Shown here piece by piece: positions 1 to 6,116 of a DNA stretch of 6,233 nucleotides. A model generated the notes under the pieces. The model did not search any database, was not told the DNA's origin, and saw only the letters and a list, made by a program, of their open reading frames with translations. Position 1 is the stretch's first letter. Each line of letters opens with the position of its first letter. Source of the DNA: Flavipsychrobacter stenotrophus (GTDB taxonomy: Bacteria; Bacteroidota; Bacteroidia; Chitinophagales; Chitinophagaceae); assembly GCA_947379685.1 (NCBI GenBank), contig CANCOG010000308.1, positions 1 to 6,233 on the forward strand, read 5' to 3'. Made by a program: the position numbers and the translations under genes.

Positions 1-1529
1 AGCCAGTAAATACGCAGAATGGAACTGTTCAGCACTTTTACGTTGTATTCAATATTATTTGAAGGGTAGTCATCAGGGTGCCCCCTGAAATTAGTGATGA
101 AATAGTCGGCCTGGGGTTGTTCCACAAATTCAAAACGCTTCTGGTCGGCCGGGGGGAGTATCAGGATGTTGTTTTTTACCGGGTCGGGGAAATTTGTGCT
201 TATCTTGATTACCGAAGATTTATCTACCGCCAGCAGATGCTCCAGACCTTGTTTGAAGCATGGCCCCCAATAGTCCAGTTCGTAGTTTTCGCGGAGCGAC
301 TCGTCGGTGCGAGATACAAATTCATTGAAATATACTTCCTGGTACGGGTGGTTGCTCACCATAAACCAGGCCACCAGGCCAAACTGCAATCCACAGGCAC
401 CCACGATCGCCCATTTAAATTTGGATTCATATAATTTATTCAGGCAATAGGCTGCCAGCAGGACAAACGAAGGGTACACAAAGTACAGGTGACGCCAGTC
501 GTCATAGATAACAGAGTGCAGTTTAATAACTGCCAGAACCGGTATGCTGAAACAAAACAAGTGCAGCATCGCATTGCGCTCAAGAGAATTTTGAAAGAAG
601 GTTTTTGATTTGCCAAAGAAGTCTCGCACCACCATTATCATTCCCGCAAAGCCTGCAAACAACCACAAGATGGGGTTGGAGATAAAGAACCAGATAGGGA
701 AGTACGTCCACTCCAGCTCCATTGCCGGAACGTATTTTCCCTGTATCAGCACATTGCCCGCCCAATTGTAGTGCGACATTTGCGCGTAGCTGTCTGCGAA
801 ATTACCCAGTGGGCTCTTCCAGAGGAATGGCCAGGCGGCATATAAACCGAGGCAAAAAGTAAGGAAGAACAAACCGGCATTGATCAGCGTCTTTTTCGCC
901 AGCGCCTTGTCCTTTCTGTCCTTCAGGTAATCAGCAAAAAACAGGGCCAACATAAACGCTACCAGCATAATACCCATTACCCTTATACTTGTTGCGTAAC
1001 CAGTAACCACACCCAGCAATACAAACTGCCAGGTTTTCCGCCTGTCGAATGCCAGTTGGCACACTGCCAGGGTTATTATGAACATGCACAGAAAGGGAAT
1101 ATCCTTGGTATTAAAGAAAGAGTGCGCATAAATTCTCGGTTCGAAGGCCAGCATCAGGAAGCCAATAGTAGCGATGATCCACTTACGATATAACCGGTAA
1201 ATAAGCACATAGGCAGCGAGAGCCGCCACCAGGAAGAACAAATGCGTACACAGGTGCCGCATCAGGTAAATATCCCGGGTATCGGTGAGTTTCATTTTCT
1301 TTTCCAGGAACATCAGCGGCAGCTCGAACCCGGTACCGTAGTTACGGTCCATATAGGTAAACAGGGTCTGATCGCCATTGGTCACATATTCATAAGTGAT
1401 CCTGCCGGTATTGTGCTGGAAAGGTTCATCCCAGCTGATGCCATAATCCTTATACGTGAGGAAGGTGATCACCACCGCAATCACGAACAACGCAACACCG
1501 GGTAGATAAGGCAATATTCTTTGCTTCAT
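1..1529 (-). CDS. GT-C fold glycosyltransferase, GT39/PMT_2-like membrane protein (C-terminus cut by window edge)
   Basis: The reading frame opens at ATG 1529-1527 and runs without a stop for 509 codons to the left edge. Visible: a first membrane segment at about residues 10-26, then an extracytoplasmic loop with ISWDEP (31-36). About ten more hydrophobic segments lie between 92 and 391, followed by a soluble C-terminal part from about 392. Other landmarks are HSFFNTKDIPF (136-146), YDDWRHLYFVYP (342-353), HPYQEVYFNEF (394-404) and ELDYWG (417-422). Family knowledge: GT-C enzymes of the ArnT/PMT type carry an acidic catalytic residue in the first periplasmic loop and use polyprenyl-phosphate sugars. 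D34/E35 are the obvious candidates. The FNxKDIPF and WRHLYFxYP blocks match GT39-type proteins common in Bacteroidota. Inference: it transfers a sugar from a lipid carrier to a surface glycan, lipid or protein; the acceptor cannot be read from sequence. At 509+ residues it is probably almost complete. Base composition is about 47% G+C in sampled lines. No convincing Shine-Dalgarno sequence precedes the start. Confidence 0.9.
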   Translation of the reverse strand, partial: MKQRILPYLPGVALFVIAVVITFLTYKDYGISWDEPFQHNTGRITYEYVTNGDQTLFTYMDRNYGTGFELPLMFLEKKMKLTDTRDIYLMRHLCTHLFFLVAALAAYVLIYRLYRKWIIATIGFLMLAFEPRIYAHSFFNTKDIPFLCMFIITLAVCQLAFDRRKTWQFVLLGVVTGYATSIRVMGIMLVAFMLALFFADYLKDRKDKALAKKTLINAGLFFLTFCLGLYAAWPFLWKSPLGNFADSYAQMSHYNWAGNVLIQGKYVPAMELEWTYFPIWFFISNPILWLFAGFAGMIMVVRDFFGKSKTFFQNSLERNAMLHLFCFSIPVLAVIKLHSVIYDDWRHLYFVYPSFVLLAAYCLNKLYESKFKWAIVGACGLQFGLVAWFMVSNHPYQEVYFNEFVSRTDESLRENYELDYWGPCFKQGLEHLLAVDKSSVIKISTNFPDPVKNNILILPPADQKRFEFVEQPQADYFITNFRGHPDDYPSNNIEYNVKVLNSSILRIYW

Positions 1530-1797
1530 TGCTATATGCTATTATATATAAAGATACAGCCCACAGCTTTTGCCATGTGCAGGATAAAGGTAAAAAAAAT
1601 GTTGGTTTTCGGGAGGGTTGTGTTGTTTGTGTTTTCCGGTAGTCAGAGACTCCTATGCGGCGGCGAGTAGTTGGAGACTGTTCCCAACGATTATGTTTTT
1701 TTGATAATATTTTTTCACAGGAGACTGGATGCAACTGGTAGACTCGAAAGGCTGACCAGCACTGCTGAAATTATAATGATGCCACGCATAAATATAG
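1530..1797. other. Intergenic region between lipoprotein 3' end and glycosyltransferase start; no gene seen
   Basis: These 268 bases separate two genes on the minus strand. Short ORFs here are in conflicting frames, have no recognisable domain and overlap real genes, so none is called. The region holds imperfect short repeats (1639-1679, and GTAGACT at 1738-1744). It also has an 11-bp palindrome CAGCAcTGCTG (1757-1767) inside an arrangement of CTGGT (1735-1739) and ACCAG (1755-1759). That structure lies just downstream of the lipoprotein stop and could weakly stall transcription, but no U-tract follows it on the minus strand. A short GC-rich island near 1654-1668 stands out against AT-rich flanks. 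The glycosyltransferase promoter must lie here, but I cannot place it with confidence. Confidence 0.6.
1639..1679. repeat. Two imperfect copies of a 13-bp repeat, 28 bp apart
   Basis: GTAGTCAGAGACT (1639-1651) and GTAGTTGGAGACT (1667-1679) match at 11 of 13 positions. The first copy is itself a small hairpin, AGTC-AGA-GACT. A further GGAGACTGG lies near 1720. A close relative, GTAGTCAGAAACT, differs from the first copy at one base and sits at 2444-2456 in the next intergenic region, where it forms part of a perfect stem. Inference: these are decayed members of one interspersed repeat family. Function unknown. Confidence 0.5.
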
Positions 1798-2205
1798 TTA
1801 TTTTTTAAATACCAATGAGTCAAATTCATGATAAGCAAAACTAAAAGGCTTCAAGTTATATTCTCCGACGATAATTATTGTAGCTGTGCCTCCGTTAACA
1901 TAAACATCTCCGCGTAAAGCTACTTTATTTGATTGCTTATCTTCATCAAATTCAAAGGTTATTTCGTCATATTCTCTGTTTCCTGAATATTTCCACGTTC
2001 CCTTTGATGTCTCGCCATAGCTATATTCAAATGTATGATTAGGTCTTAGTGTAAGTCTAATGGAGGGAATGAATTGATTATTGCTATTTGTGAGTTTAAA
2101 GCCGTGTACATAATAATCTCCAACCAAGCTTTTTTCTTCACTACTGGAACAAGATGCAGTGGCAAAGGTGAAAATATACATTATTGCATACAAGTGCTGC
2201 TTCAT
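1798..2205 (-). CDS. Small lipoprotein of unknown function
   Basis: 135 residues, ATG at 2205-2203 and TAA at 1800-1798. The N-terminus is MKQ followed by a hydrophobic stretch (about 5-17) ending in TASC, with lipobox cysteine C19. The residue three before the cysteine is T, slightly off the usual L/I/V. The mature protein begins CSSSEEK. Family knowledge: in Bacteroidota, acidic residues soon after the lipid-bearing cysteine can act as a surface-export signal, so outer-surface display is possible but unproven. The rest is short with alternating beta-type segments, including LTLRPNHTFEY (51-61) and KGTWKYSG (68-75). The pattern L-x-P-N-x-T-F followed by GTW is common in small lipocalin-like or beta-barrel lipoproteins, but I recognise no named family. 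It stands alone: 268 bp to the next gene on its strand and divergent from the large plus-strand gene. Base composition is about 36% G+C over sampled lines, clearly lower than the neighbouring genes, so recent acquisition is possible. Confidence 0.75.
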   Translation of the reverse strand: MKQHLYAIMYIFTFATASCSSSEEKSLVGDYYVHGFKLTNSNNQFIPSIRLTLRPNHTFEYSYGETSKGTWKYSGNREYDEITFEFDEDKQSNKVALRGDVYVNGGTATIIIVGEYNLKPFSFAYHEFDSLVFKK

Positions 2206-2300
2206 ATGGCAATATTATTTATTATTTGTTTGTAAGAGTTTAGATTTTTGAGAGTCCAGCCAAATGTCGGTAGCCATCCAAAAAGCGAAACTAAGGTAAG

Positions 2301-2464
2301 TTGGGCGTAGTTTCCGAGTCCTTTAGGTCATTCCCCTCAATACTCAGCGATTGCTTAAAATATCTGTTTCGTTCATTTGGGTAAGCGGATTAAACAAAAA
2401 GCTTTGAGTTTTTCTTCAGTCGTAGACTGCTACCTTCAAGGGCGTAGTCAGAAACTACGCCCAA
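2301..2464. repeat. 164-bp segment bounded by 14-bp perfect inverted repeats (MITE-like)
   Basis: TTGGGCGTAGTTTC (2301-2314) is the exact reverse complement of GAAACTACGCCCAA (2451-2464). The interior holds a second small palindrome, CAGTC-GTA-GACTG (2417-2429), and a third GGGCGTAGT copy at 2440-2448. No ORF of note lies inside, and I see no target-site duplication at the ends (ggtaag on the left, tgttta on the right). The structure fits a non-autonomous mobile element or a REP-type palindrome cluster. Without a second genomic copy this remains inference. Confidence 0.5.
2440..2462. other. Perfect 9-bp stem-loop inside the repeat segment
   Basis: GGGCGTAGT (2440-2448) pairs perfectly with ACTACGCCC (2454-2462) around the five-base loop CAGAA. 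The stem is GC-rich. A T-rich stretch follows on the plus strand only after about ten bases (from about 2474), so it is a poor match to an intrinsic terminator. It resembles a REP/BIME-type hairpin and could block read-through towards the NHL-repeat gene. Confidence 0.6.
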
Positions 2465-2544
2465 TGTTTATGTTCTTTTTTTGCAATTGTTTTTTTGTGG
2501 AAAGATCACATGCAAAGGGGAGCTTTGTCTTTCTCTATCCCAAA

Positions 2545-2577
2545 CCCCATTTCCACCCCCATTTCCACTCATTTCCC
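2545..2577. repeat. Tandem 12-bp repeat, two perfect copies plus a degenerate third
   Basis: CCCCATTTCCAC occurs at 2545-2556 and again immediately at 2557-2568, followed by TCATTTCCC at 2569-2577. The ATTTCC core therefore starts at 2549, 2561 and 2571, 12 and 10 bp apart, close to one helical turn. It ends 30 bp before the proposed -33 element of the NHL-repeat gene, a fitting place for an activator-binding array. It could equally be simple-sequence slippage. Confidence 0.5.
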
Positions 2578-2606
2578 GCTCTCCTGAAATTATCACAACC
2601 ATTTTC

Positions 2607-2637
2607 TTTACATTCTAAGCAAACATTTATAACTTCG
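2607..2637 (+). promoter_or_regulatory. Candidate Bacteroidota-type promoter for the NHL-repeat gene
   Basis: TAACTTCG (2630-2637) matches the Bacteroidota -7 consensus TAnnTTTG at five of its six fixed bases. TTTA (2607-2610) matches the -33 TTTG at three of four bases, with a 19-bp spacer, within the usual 19-21. Transcription would start near 2642-2645, leaving a very short leader of roughly 12-15 bases before the ATG at 2657. The match is by eye. Confidence 0.4.
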
Positions 2638-2639
2638 CA

Positions 2640-2660
2640 ATGAAATATTTTATATCATGA
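2640..2660 (+). CDS. Possible six-codon leader ORF overlapping the NHL-repeat gene start
   Basis: An ATG at 2640-2642 opens a frame encoding MKYFIS. It stops at TGA 2658-2660, which overlaps the ATG (2657-2659) of the large gene in a four-base ATGA arrangement in another frame. Such overlaps can couple translation. If the proposed promoter is right, the transcript may start at or just after this ATG, which would remove it. It may be chance in an AT-rich leader. Confidence 0.2.
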   Translation: MKYFIS

Positions 2661-5629
2661 AAAAAGCATTATCTTCCTCACTCCTTATCATTTTACTTTT
2701 CTCGTTTGTGCAGCACATGCAGGCACAGTATATTACTTCAATTGCGGGTAATGGCACACCGGGTTATTCCGGCGATGGCGGTCTTGCAATTGGGGCTACA
2801 TTACACCAGCCATATGCTACTGCTGTCGATCCGTCAGGTAATGTTTACATTGCCGATTCTGCCAACAACTGTGTCCGCATGATAGCAGCAGGCTCCGGCA
2901 TTATTTCAACTGTGGCAGGTACGGGTGTTGCAGGTTTTTCTGCGGATGGAGTACCAGCATCTACAAGCAAGCTCAACGGCCCGGTGGGTGTTGTGCTCGA
3001 TGGTTCTGGTAACATATATATCAGCGATCAGCTTAACTCAAGGATACGTAAAGTGACCCGCTCAACAGGTATCATTTCTACTGTTGCCGGTACAGGTACA
3101 GCTGCATTTTCTGGCGACGGTGGTCAGGCTACCTCCGCTAATATTAACCGTCCTTACTGCGTTGTGTTCGACGCTTCAGGCAATTTATATATTGCCGACC
3201 GCAGTAATGACCGTGTGCGCAAAATTACTGTTGCGAGCGGTGTTATTAGCACGATTGCAGGTGGTACAGTTGGTTTTGGTGGCGATGGCGGCCAGGCAAC
3301 AGCGGCAAATCTTAACCGCCCTCAGGGTCTTGCATTTGATGGTTCTGGTAACCTTTATATTGTAGATAACGGTAACAACCGTATTCGTATGATCAATACT
3401 TCTGGTATCATCAGCACTGTGTTGGGTAATGGTTCTCTTGCCTATACCGGCGACGGGACACCTGCAACCAATACGGGTATGAGCGATGGCGTTGGTATCG
3501 CTTTTGATGCTGCCGGCAACTATTATTATGCTGACATGGGCAATAACTGTATCAGGAAAGTGGATATCAGCACTGGTTTGTTAAGTACCGTAAGTGGTAT
3601 TGGCGCTGCCGGTTATAACGGAGATTGCCGCACCCCTACATCTGCAGTATTGAATGTTCCAGCAGGTGTTACTTTCGACGCATCAGGTAGCCTTTATATA
3701 TCTGACGGTGGCAACGAGCGTGTACGTAAGATCATCACTGCTTGTTCCGGTACACCTGCTGCGGGCAGTGCTACCGCAACTGTAACTACGGGTTGCCCTT
3801 ATTATTCCACCCTGGTTTATTTAAGCGGTGCTTCTGCAGGTTGTGACTACAGTTATCAGTGGGCTTCATCTCCCGATGGTATTACTTTCACAAACATTTC
3901 CGGTGCCACAAACGCTAGTTATTCGCCCTCAATGACGAATTCAATTTATTTCCGTTGCACCATTACTTGTTCTGTTAGCGGTGCTTCTGCTACTTCAGGT
4001 CTCGTTTACCTTAATGTAAATCATCCATTGGTTATTTCTCCAATTACAGGTGCCAGCGCTCTTTGCCCTGGTACAACTACATTGCTTTCTGATACAGCGA
4101 CAACAGGAAGCTGGAGTGCATCTAATTCAATAGTTACTGTAAGTTCTGGCGGTCTGGTTACTGCTGATACTACTGCAGGCGTTGATACCATTATGTATTC
4201 TGCTACCAATGCTTGTGGTACAGTTACTGCATATCACGTTATTACAGTTAACGCAATTGTTACACCTTCAGTATCAATTTCTTCTAATCTTGGCCTTTCC
4301 GTTTGCCTGGGTAATTCCGTTATTTACACAGCAATACCAACAGGTGGCGGCACAGCCCCTACCTATAACTGGTATGTGAACAGCATTTTTGCAGGGGTAG
4401 GCAGTTCGCTTACATACACTCCGTCAAACGGTGATACCATTAGTGTAGTGATGACCACAAGCGAACCTTGTGCCACATCAACCACAGCTTCTTCCTGGGT
4501 AAGAATGACCGTTGTTTCTCTGCTCACCCCATGGGTTCAGGTTACGGACGGTTTGCTGGGCTTTACAGTTTGTTCAGGTGTGCCGGTTACATTCTATACA
4601 AACAGTCTTAATGGTGGCGCGTCCCCTTCTTTTCAGTGGGCGGTTAACGGTGCTGTAGTAGGAGCTGCAACTTCTTACACTTACACCCCTTCAAATGGCG
4701 ATCAGGTTACTGTAAAAATGATCAGTTCCTTTGGTTGTGCCAGCCCGGCAGCAGCGTTTGATACCGCTACAATAACTGTTGGCATCACCGAAACACCGAC
4801 CCTCACAATTACTGCTGACCCAGGCGAAAACACTTGTGTAGGCTACCCTGTTACTTATACTGCAACCTGGTTATACGGAGGCCTTAATCCACAATTCCAG
4901 TGGAGGAAGAATGGCATTCATGTAGGAACAGGACAAACCTATACTATCGTACCAAGTACTGGGGATGTTATAGAATGTGTATTGTATGTCGACACTTTAA
5001 CTGTACCCTGCCGTACTGCAGATTCTGTATTCAGCAATGTGTTACACATGGTTGTGGGACCATACATTACCCCAACTGCCACAATTTCAGCTAACCCTGG
5101 TACATCCATTTTCCTGGCTACCAGCGATACCCTTACAGCAACTGTTACCAATGGTGGCGCAAGTCCAACATACCAGTGGTATTTGAATGGTCACATTGTT
5201 CCGGGTGCTACAAATAGTGTATACATTACTGATACGCTTGACAATATGGATTCAGTTTATTGCAGGGTTCATGGTTCCGATGTTTGTGCTACTCCTGTTT
5301 TCTTTAACAGTGATACACTTGGTTTCCATGTTACCAACATTGTTGGTGTTCAGCAAACTACTCATGAAGGAAATAATATCAATCTGGCTCCAAACCCTAA
5401 CAAGGGTATTGTGACCATTAGCGGTATTGTTACAGAAGAGGCTGGCGATGCAACCATACAGGTAACAGACATTCTCGGTAGCGTAGTGTATACAGGCAAC
5501 GTATCAATTGCTAAACGAGCCATCAAAACTCAGATAGCATTGAACAGTAATCTCGCAAGCGGTGTTTACCTGATGCATGTCATCACAGCTTCAGGTCATG
5601 AGGTGTTGCGCTTTACATTAAGCAAATAG
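2657..5629 (+). CDS. Secreted NHL-repeat beta-propeller protein with Ig-like stalk and T9SS C-terminal sorting domain
   Basis: 990 residues. The signal peptide MKKALSS plus a hydrophobic core has a likely cleavage after MQA (A23), leaving Q24 first, a residue often cyclised in exported Bacteroidota proteins. Residues 25-361 hold six repeats of 55-57 residues with the pattern STVAGTG..GFSGDGG.AT.A.LN.P.G...D.SGN.YIAD..NNR.RK, with cores near 28, 84, 141, 198, 253 and 310. These are NHL repeats and predict a six-bladed propeller. Repeats 5 and 6 are the least regular. Residues 362-455 form an Ig-like module with YQWASSPDGITFTNI (400-414). Residues 456-532 form a Big_2-like module. Four Ig/PKD-like repeats of about 87-93 residues follow (534-620, 621-708, 709-800, 801-893), three with a spaced cysteine pair. 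Residues 906-990 are a Por_secre_tail domain: NLAPNPNKG (909-917) and ASGVYLMHV (967-975), ending FTLSK. Family knowledge: this tail directs T9SS export and surface attachment or release. The propeller probably binds a ligand; no catalytic residues are evident. It is transcribed alone, with a terminator directly downstream. Confidence 0.93.
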   Translation: MKKALSSSLLIILLFSFVQHMQAQYITSIAGNGTPGYSGDGGLAIGATLHQPYATAVDPSGNVYIADSANNCVRMIAAGSGIISTVAGTGVAGFSADGVPASTSKLNGPVGVVLDGSGNIYISDQLNSRIRKVTRSTGIISTVAGTGTAAFSGDGGQATSANINRPYCVVFDASGNLYIADRSNDRVRKITVASGVISTIAGGTVGFGGDGGQATAANLNRPQGLAFDGSGNLYIVDNGNNRIRMINTSGIISTVLGNGSLAYTGDGTPATNTGMSDGVGIAFDAAGNYYYADMGNNCIRKVDISTGLLSTVSGIGAAGYNGDCRTPTSAVLNVPAGVTFDASGSLYISDGGNERVRKIITACSGTPAAGSATATVTTGCPYYSTLVYLSGASAGCDYSYQWASSPDGITFTNISGATNASYSPSMTNSIYFRCTITCSVSGASATSGLVYLNVNHPLVISPITGASALCPGTTTLLSDTATTGSWSASNSIVTVSSGGLVTADTTAGVDTIMYSATNACGTVTAYHVITVNAIVTPSVSISSNLGLSVCLGNSVIYTAIPTGGGTAPTYNWYVNSIFAGVGSSLTYTPSNGDTISVVMTTSEPCATSTTASSWVRMTVVSLLTPWVQVTDGLLGFTVCSGVPVTFYTNSLNGGASPSFQWAVNGAVVGAATSYTYTPSNGDQVTVKMISSFGCASPAAAFDTATITVGITETPTLTITADPGENTCVGYPVTYTATWLYGGLNPQFQWRKNGIHVGTGQTYTIVPSTGDVIECVLYVDTLTVPCRTADSVFSNVLHMVVGPYITPTATISANPGTSIFLATSDTLTATVTNGGASPTYQWYLNGHIVPGATNSVYITDTLDNMDSVYCRVHGSDVCATPVFFNSDTLGFHVTNIVGVQQTTHEGNNINLAPNPNKGIVTISGIVTEEAGDATIQVTDILGSVVYTGNVSIAKRAIKTQIALNSNLASGVYLMHVITASGHEVLRFTLSK

Positions 5630-5631
5630 TA

Positions 5632-5654
5632 TTTGATCAATTTTGTTGATTAAA
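5632..5654 (+). other. Stem-loop immediately after the NHL-repeat gene stop
   Basis: TTTGATCAA (5632-5640) pairs with TTGATTAAA (5646-5654) around the loop TTTTG, nine pairs including one G-U. It starts three bases after the stop codon. Its last three bases (AAA 5652-5654) are also the first bases of the terminator stem, so the two full stems compete for them. It may protect the mRNA 3' end or be incidental. Confidence 0.4.
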
Positions 5655-5685
5655 GCCAATTACTCTCGCAGTACTTGGCTTTTTT
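5652..5685 (+). terminator. Intrinsic terminator of the NHL-repeat gene
   Basis: AAAGCCAA (5652-5659) pairs with TTGGCTTT (5675-5682). After one mismatch (T5660/C5674) the stem continues with TACT (5661-5664) and AGTA (5670-5673), closing a five-base CTCGC loop. The distal arm runs into six T residues (5680-5685). This is a typical Rho-independent terminator 22 bp after the stop codon and separates this gene from the one at 6117. Confidence 0.85.
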
Positions 5686-5729
5686 CATTTCAGCGAGCAC
5701 TCGTCGCCCAGTTCTATTTGTTGAAATTT

Positions 5730-5767
5730 ACCGTTAGTGAAGTTTTTCGACCGTTAGTGAAGTTTTT
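5730..5767. repeat. Perfect 18-bp tandem direct repeat with 20-bp period
   Basis: ACCGTTAGTGAAGTTTTT occurs at 5730-5747 and again at 5750-5767, separated by CG. A period of 20 bp, close to two helical turns, would place two bound proteins on the same face of the DNA. It lies about 350 bp upstream of the next gene, far for a bacterial regulatory site. It may instead be part of a repeat or a local duplication. Confidence 0.65.
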
Positions 5768-5878
5768 TTGGAAGCTGGTGAATCCAATGCGTAAGTTGCA
5801 CTAGTATTCCTTTGAGAGGCATTAGTATGAACGGCAGCAAAAATTATTATATGAGCTTAAAACGTTGATTATGGTCAA

Positions 5879-5891
5879 ACCGGTGACCGGT
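5879..5891. other. Double ACCGGT palindrome
   Basis: ACCGGT (5879-5884) and ACCGGT (5886-5891) are separated by one G. Each half is self-complementary. The following bases GACCGGTAGTAA resemble the 18-bp repeat unit start (GACCGTTAGTGAA). It could be an operator or a diverged third repeat copy; nothing else supports either reading. Confidence 0.35.
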
Positions 5892-5916
5892 AGTAATTTA
5901 ACTCGTCATGTATTGT

Positions 5917-5956
5917 GTGCACATTGATTTACATAGCATTTTTAAGTAAATTGCAC
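5917..5956. other. Bulged inverted repeat
   Basis: GTGCA (5917-5921) and ATTTAC (5927-5932) pair with GTAAAT (5946-5951) and TGCAC (5952-5956). This gives 11 base pairs with a five-base bulge on one side and a 13-base loop. No T-tract follows. In AT-rich DNA such structures arise by chance, so this is recorded as a structure only. Confidence 0.3.
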
Positions 5957-6116
5957 CCAAAAATAGATATATTAGTACATCAGCGTTACTTATGCATTGC
6001 AAAAAAATAAATGAAAAGATGGTTCGATTTTACTGTCGTTCCTTGAAAAACAAATTGAATTGAACTCAAATAAACCAATTAAGAACCCTATTGCTCAAAC
6101 ATTCCCACATTTAGAT

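Larger units (their letters stand above)
2206..2656. other. Divergent intergenic region, no protein gene supported except a possible mini-ORF
   Basis: This 451-bp stretch lies between the divergent lipoprotein and NHL-repeat genes. In plus-strand order it holds an AT-rich block next to the lipoprotein start and a 164-bp inverted-repeat-bounded segment (2301-2464). T-rich runs follow (about 2474-2497), then a pyrimidine-rich tandem repeat (2545-2577), a candidate promoter (2607-2637) and a mini-ORF (2640-2660). The longer open frame starting near 2377 has odd composition, no domain and runs through the repeat and promoter, so it is not called. No clear promoter for the lipoprotein was found on the minus strand: a TTTG at 2264-2261 lacks a matching -7 element. 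Confidence 0.6.
5686..6116. other. Intergenic region, AT-rich, no gene seen
   Basis: These 431 bases hold no ORF worth calling on either strand. Structures present are a tandem 18-bp repeat (5730-5767), a double ACCGGT palindrome (5879-5891) and a bulged hairpin (5917-5956). The promoter of the gene at 6117 should lie in the last 100 bases. I found several TTG triplets there (for example 6055-6057 and 6091-6093) but no convincing TAnnTTTG partner. Confidence 0.6.

Noticed and set aside
78..434. Plus-strand frame of 118 codons opposite the glycosyltransferase gene
   Set aside because: It lies entirely opposite the well-supported minus-strand membrane protein and shows no family features of its own.
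1549..1556. TATCTTTA on the minus strand as a -7 element for the glycosyltransferase
   Set aside because: It resembles TAnnTTTG, but no TTG-type -33 element lies 19-21 bp upstream. TACCTTTA at 1592-1585 has the same weakness.
1450..1838. Short minus-strand frames across the intergenic region
   Set aside because: They overlap the glycosyltransferase start or the lipoprotein 3' end in other frames, and look like translations of repeat DNA.
2377..2643. Open frame of about 88 codons upstream of the propeller gene
   Set aside because: It starts in the repeat segment, crosses T-rich and C-rich tracts giving phenylalanine/proline/histidine-rich low-complexity sequence, has no domain, and overlaps the promoter.
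2726..3740. NHL repeats as possible recent DNA-level tandem duplication
   Set aside because: Protein repeats are clear but synonymous positions differ widely between copies, for example between repeats 3 and 4, so the duplications are old and ordinary for this fold.
5799..5828. CACTAGTATT and CATTAGTATG, 20 bp apart, with another CACTAGTATT near 6127
   Set aside because: Short AT-rich words; the last one is inside the coding sequence of the second exported protein, so a shared regulatory role is not supported.
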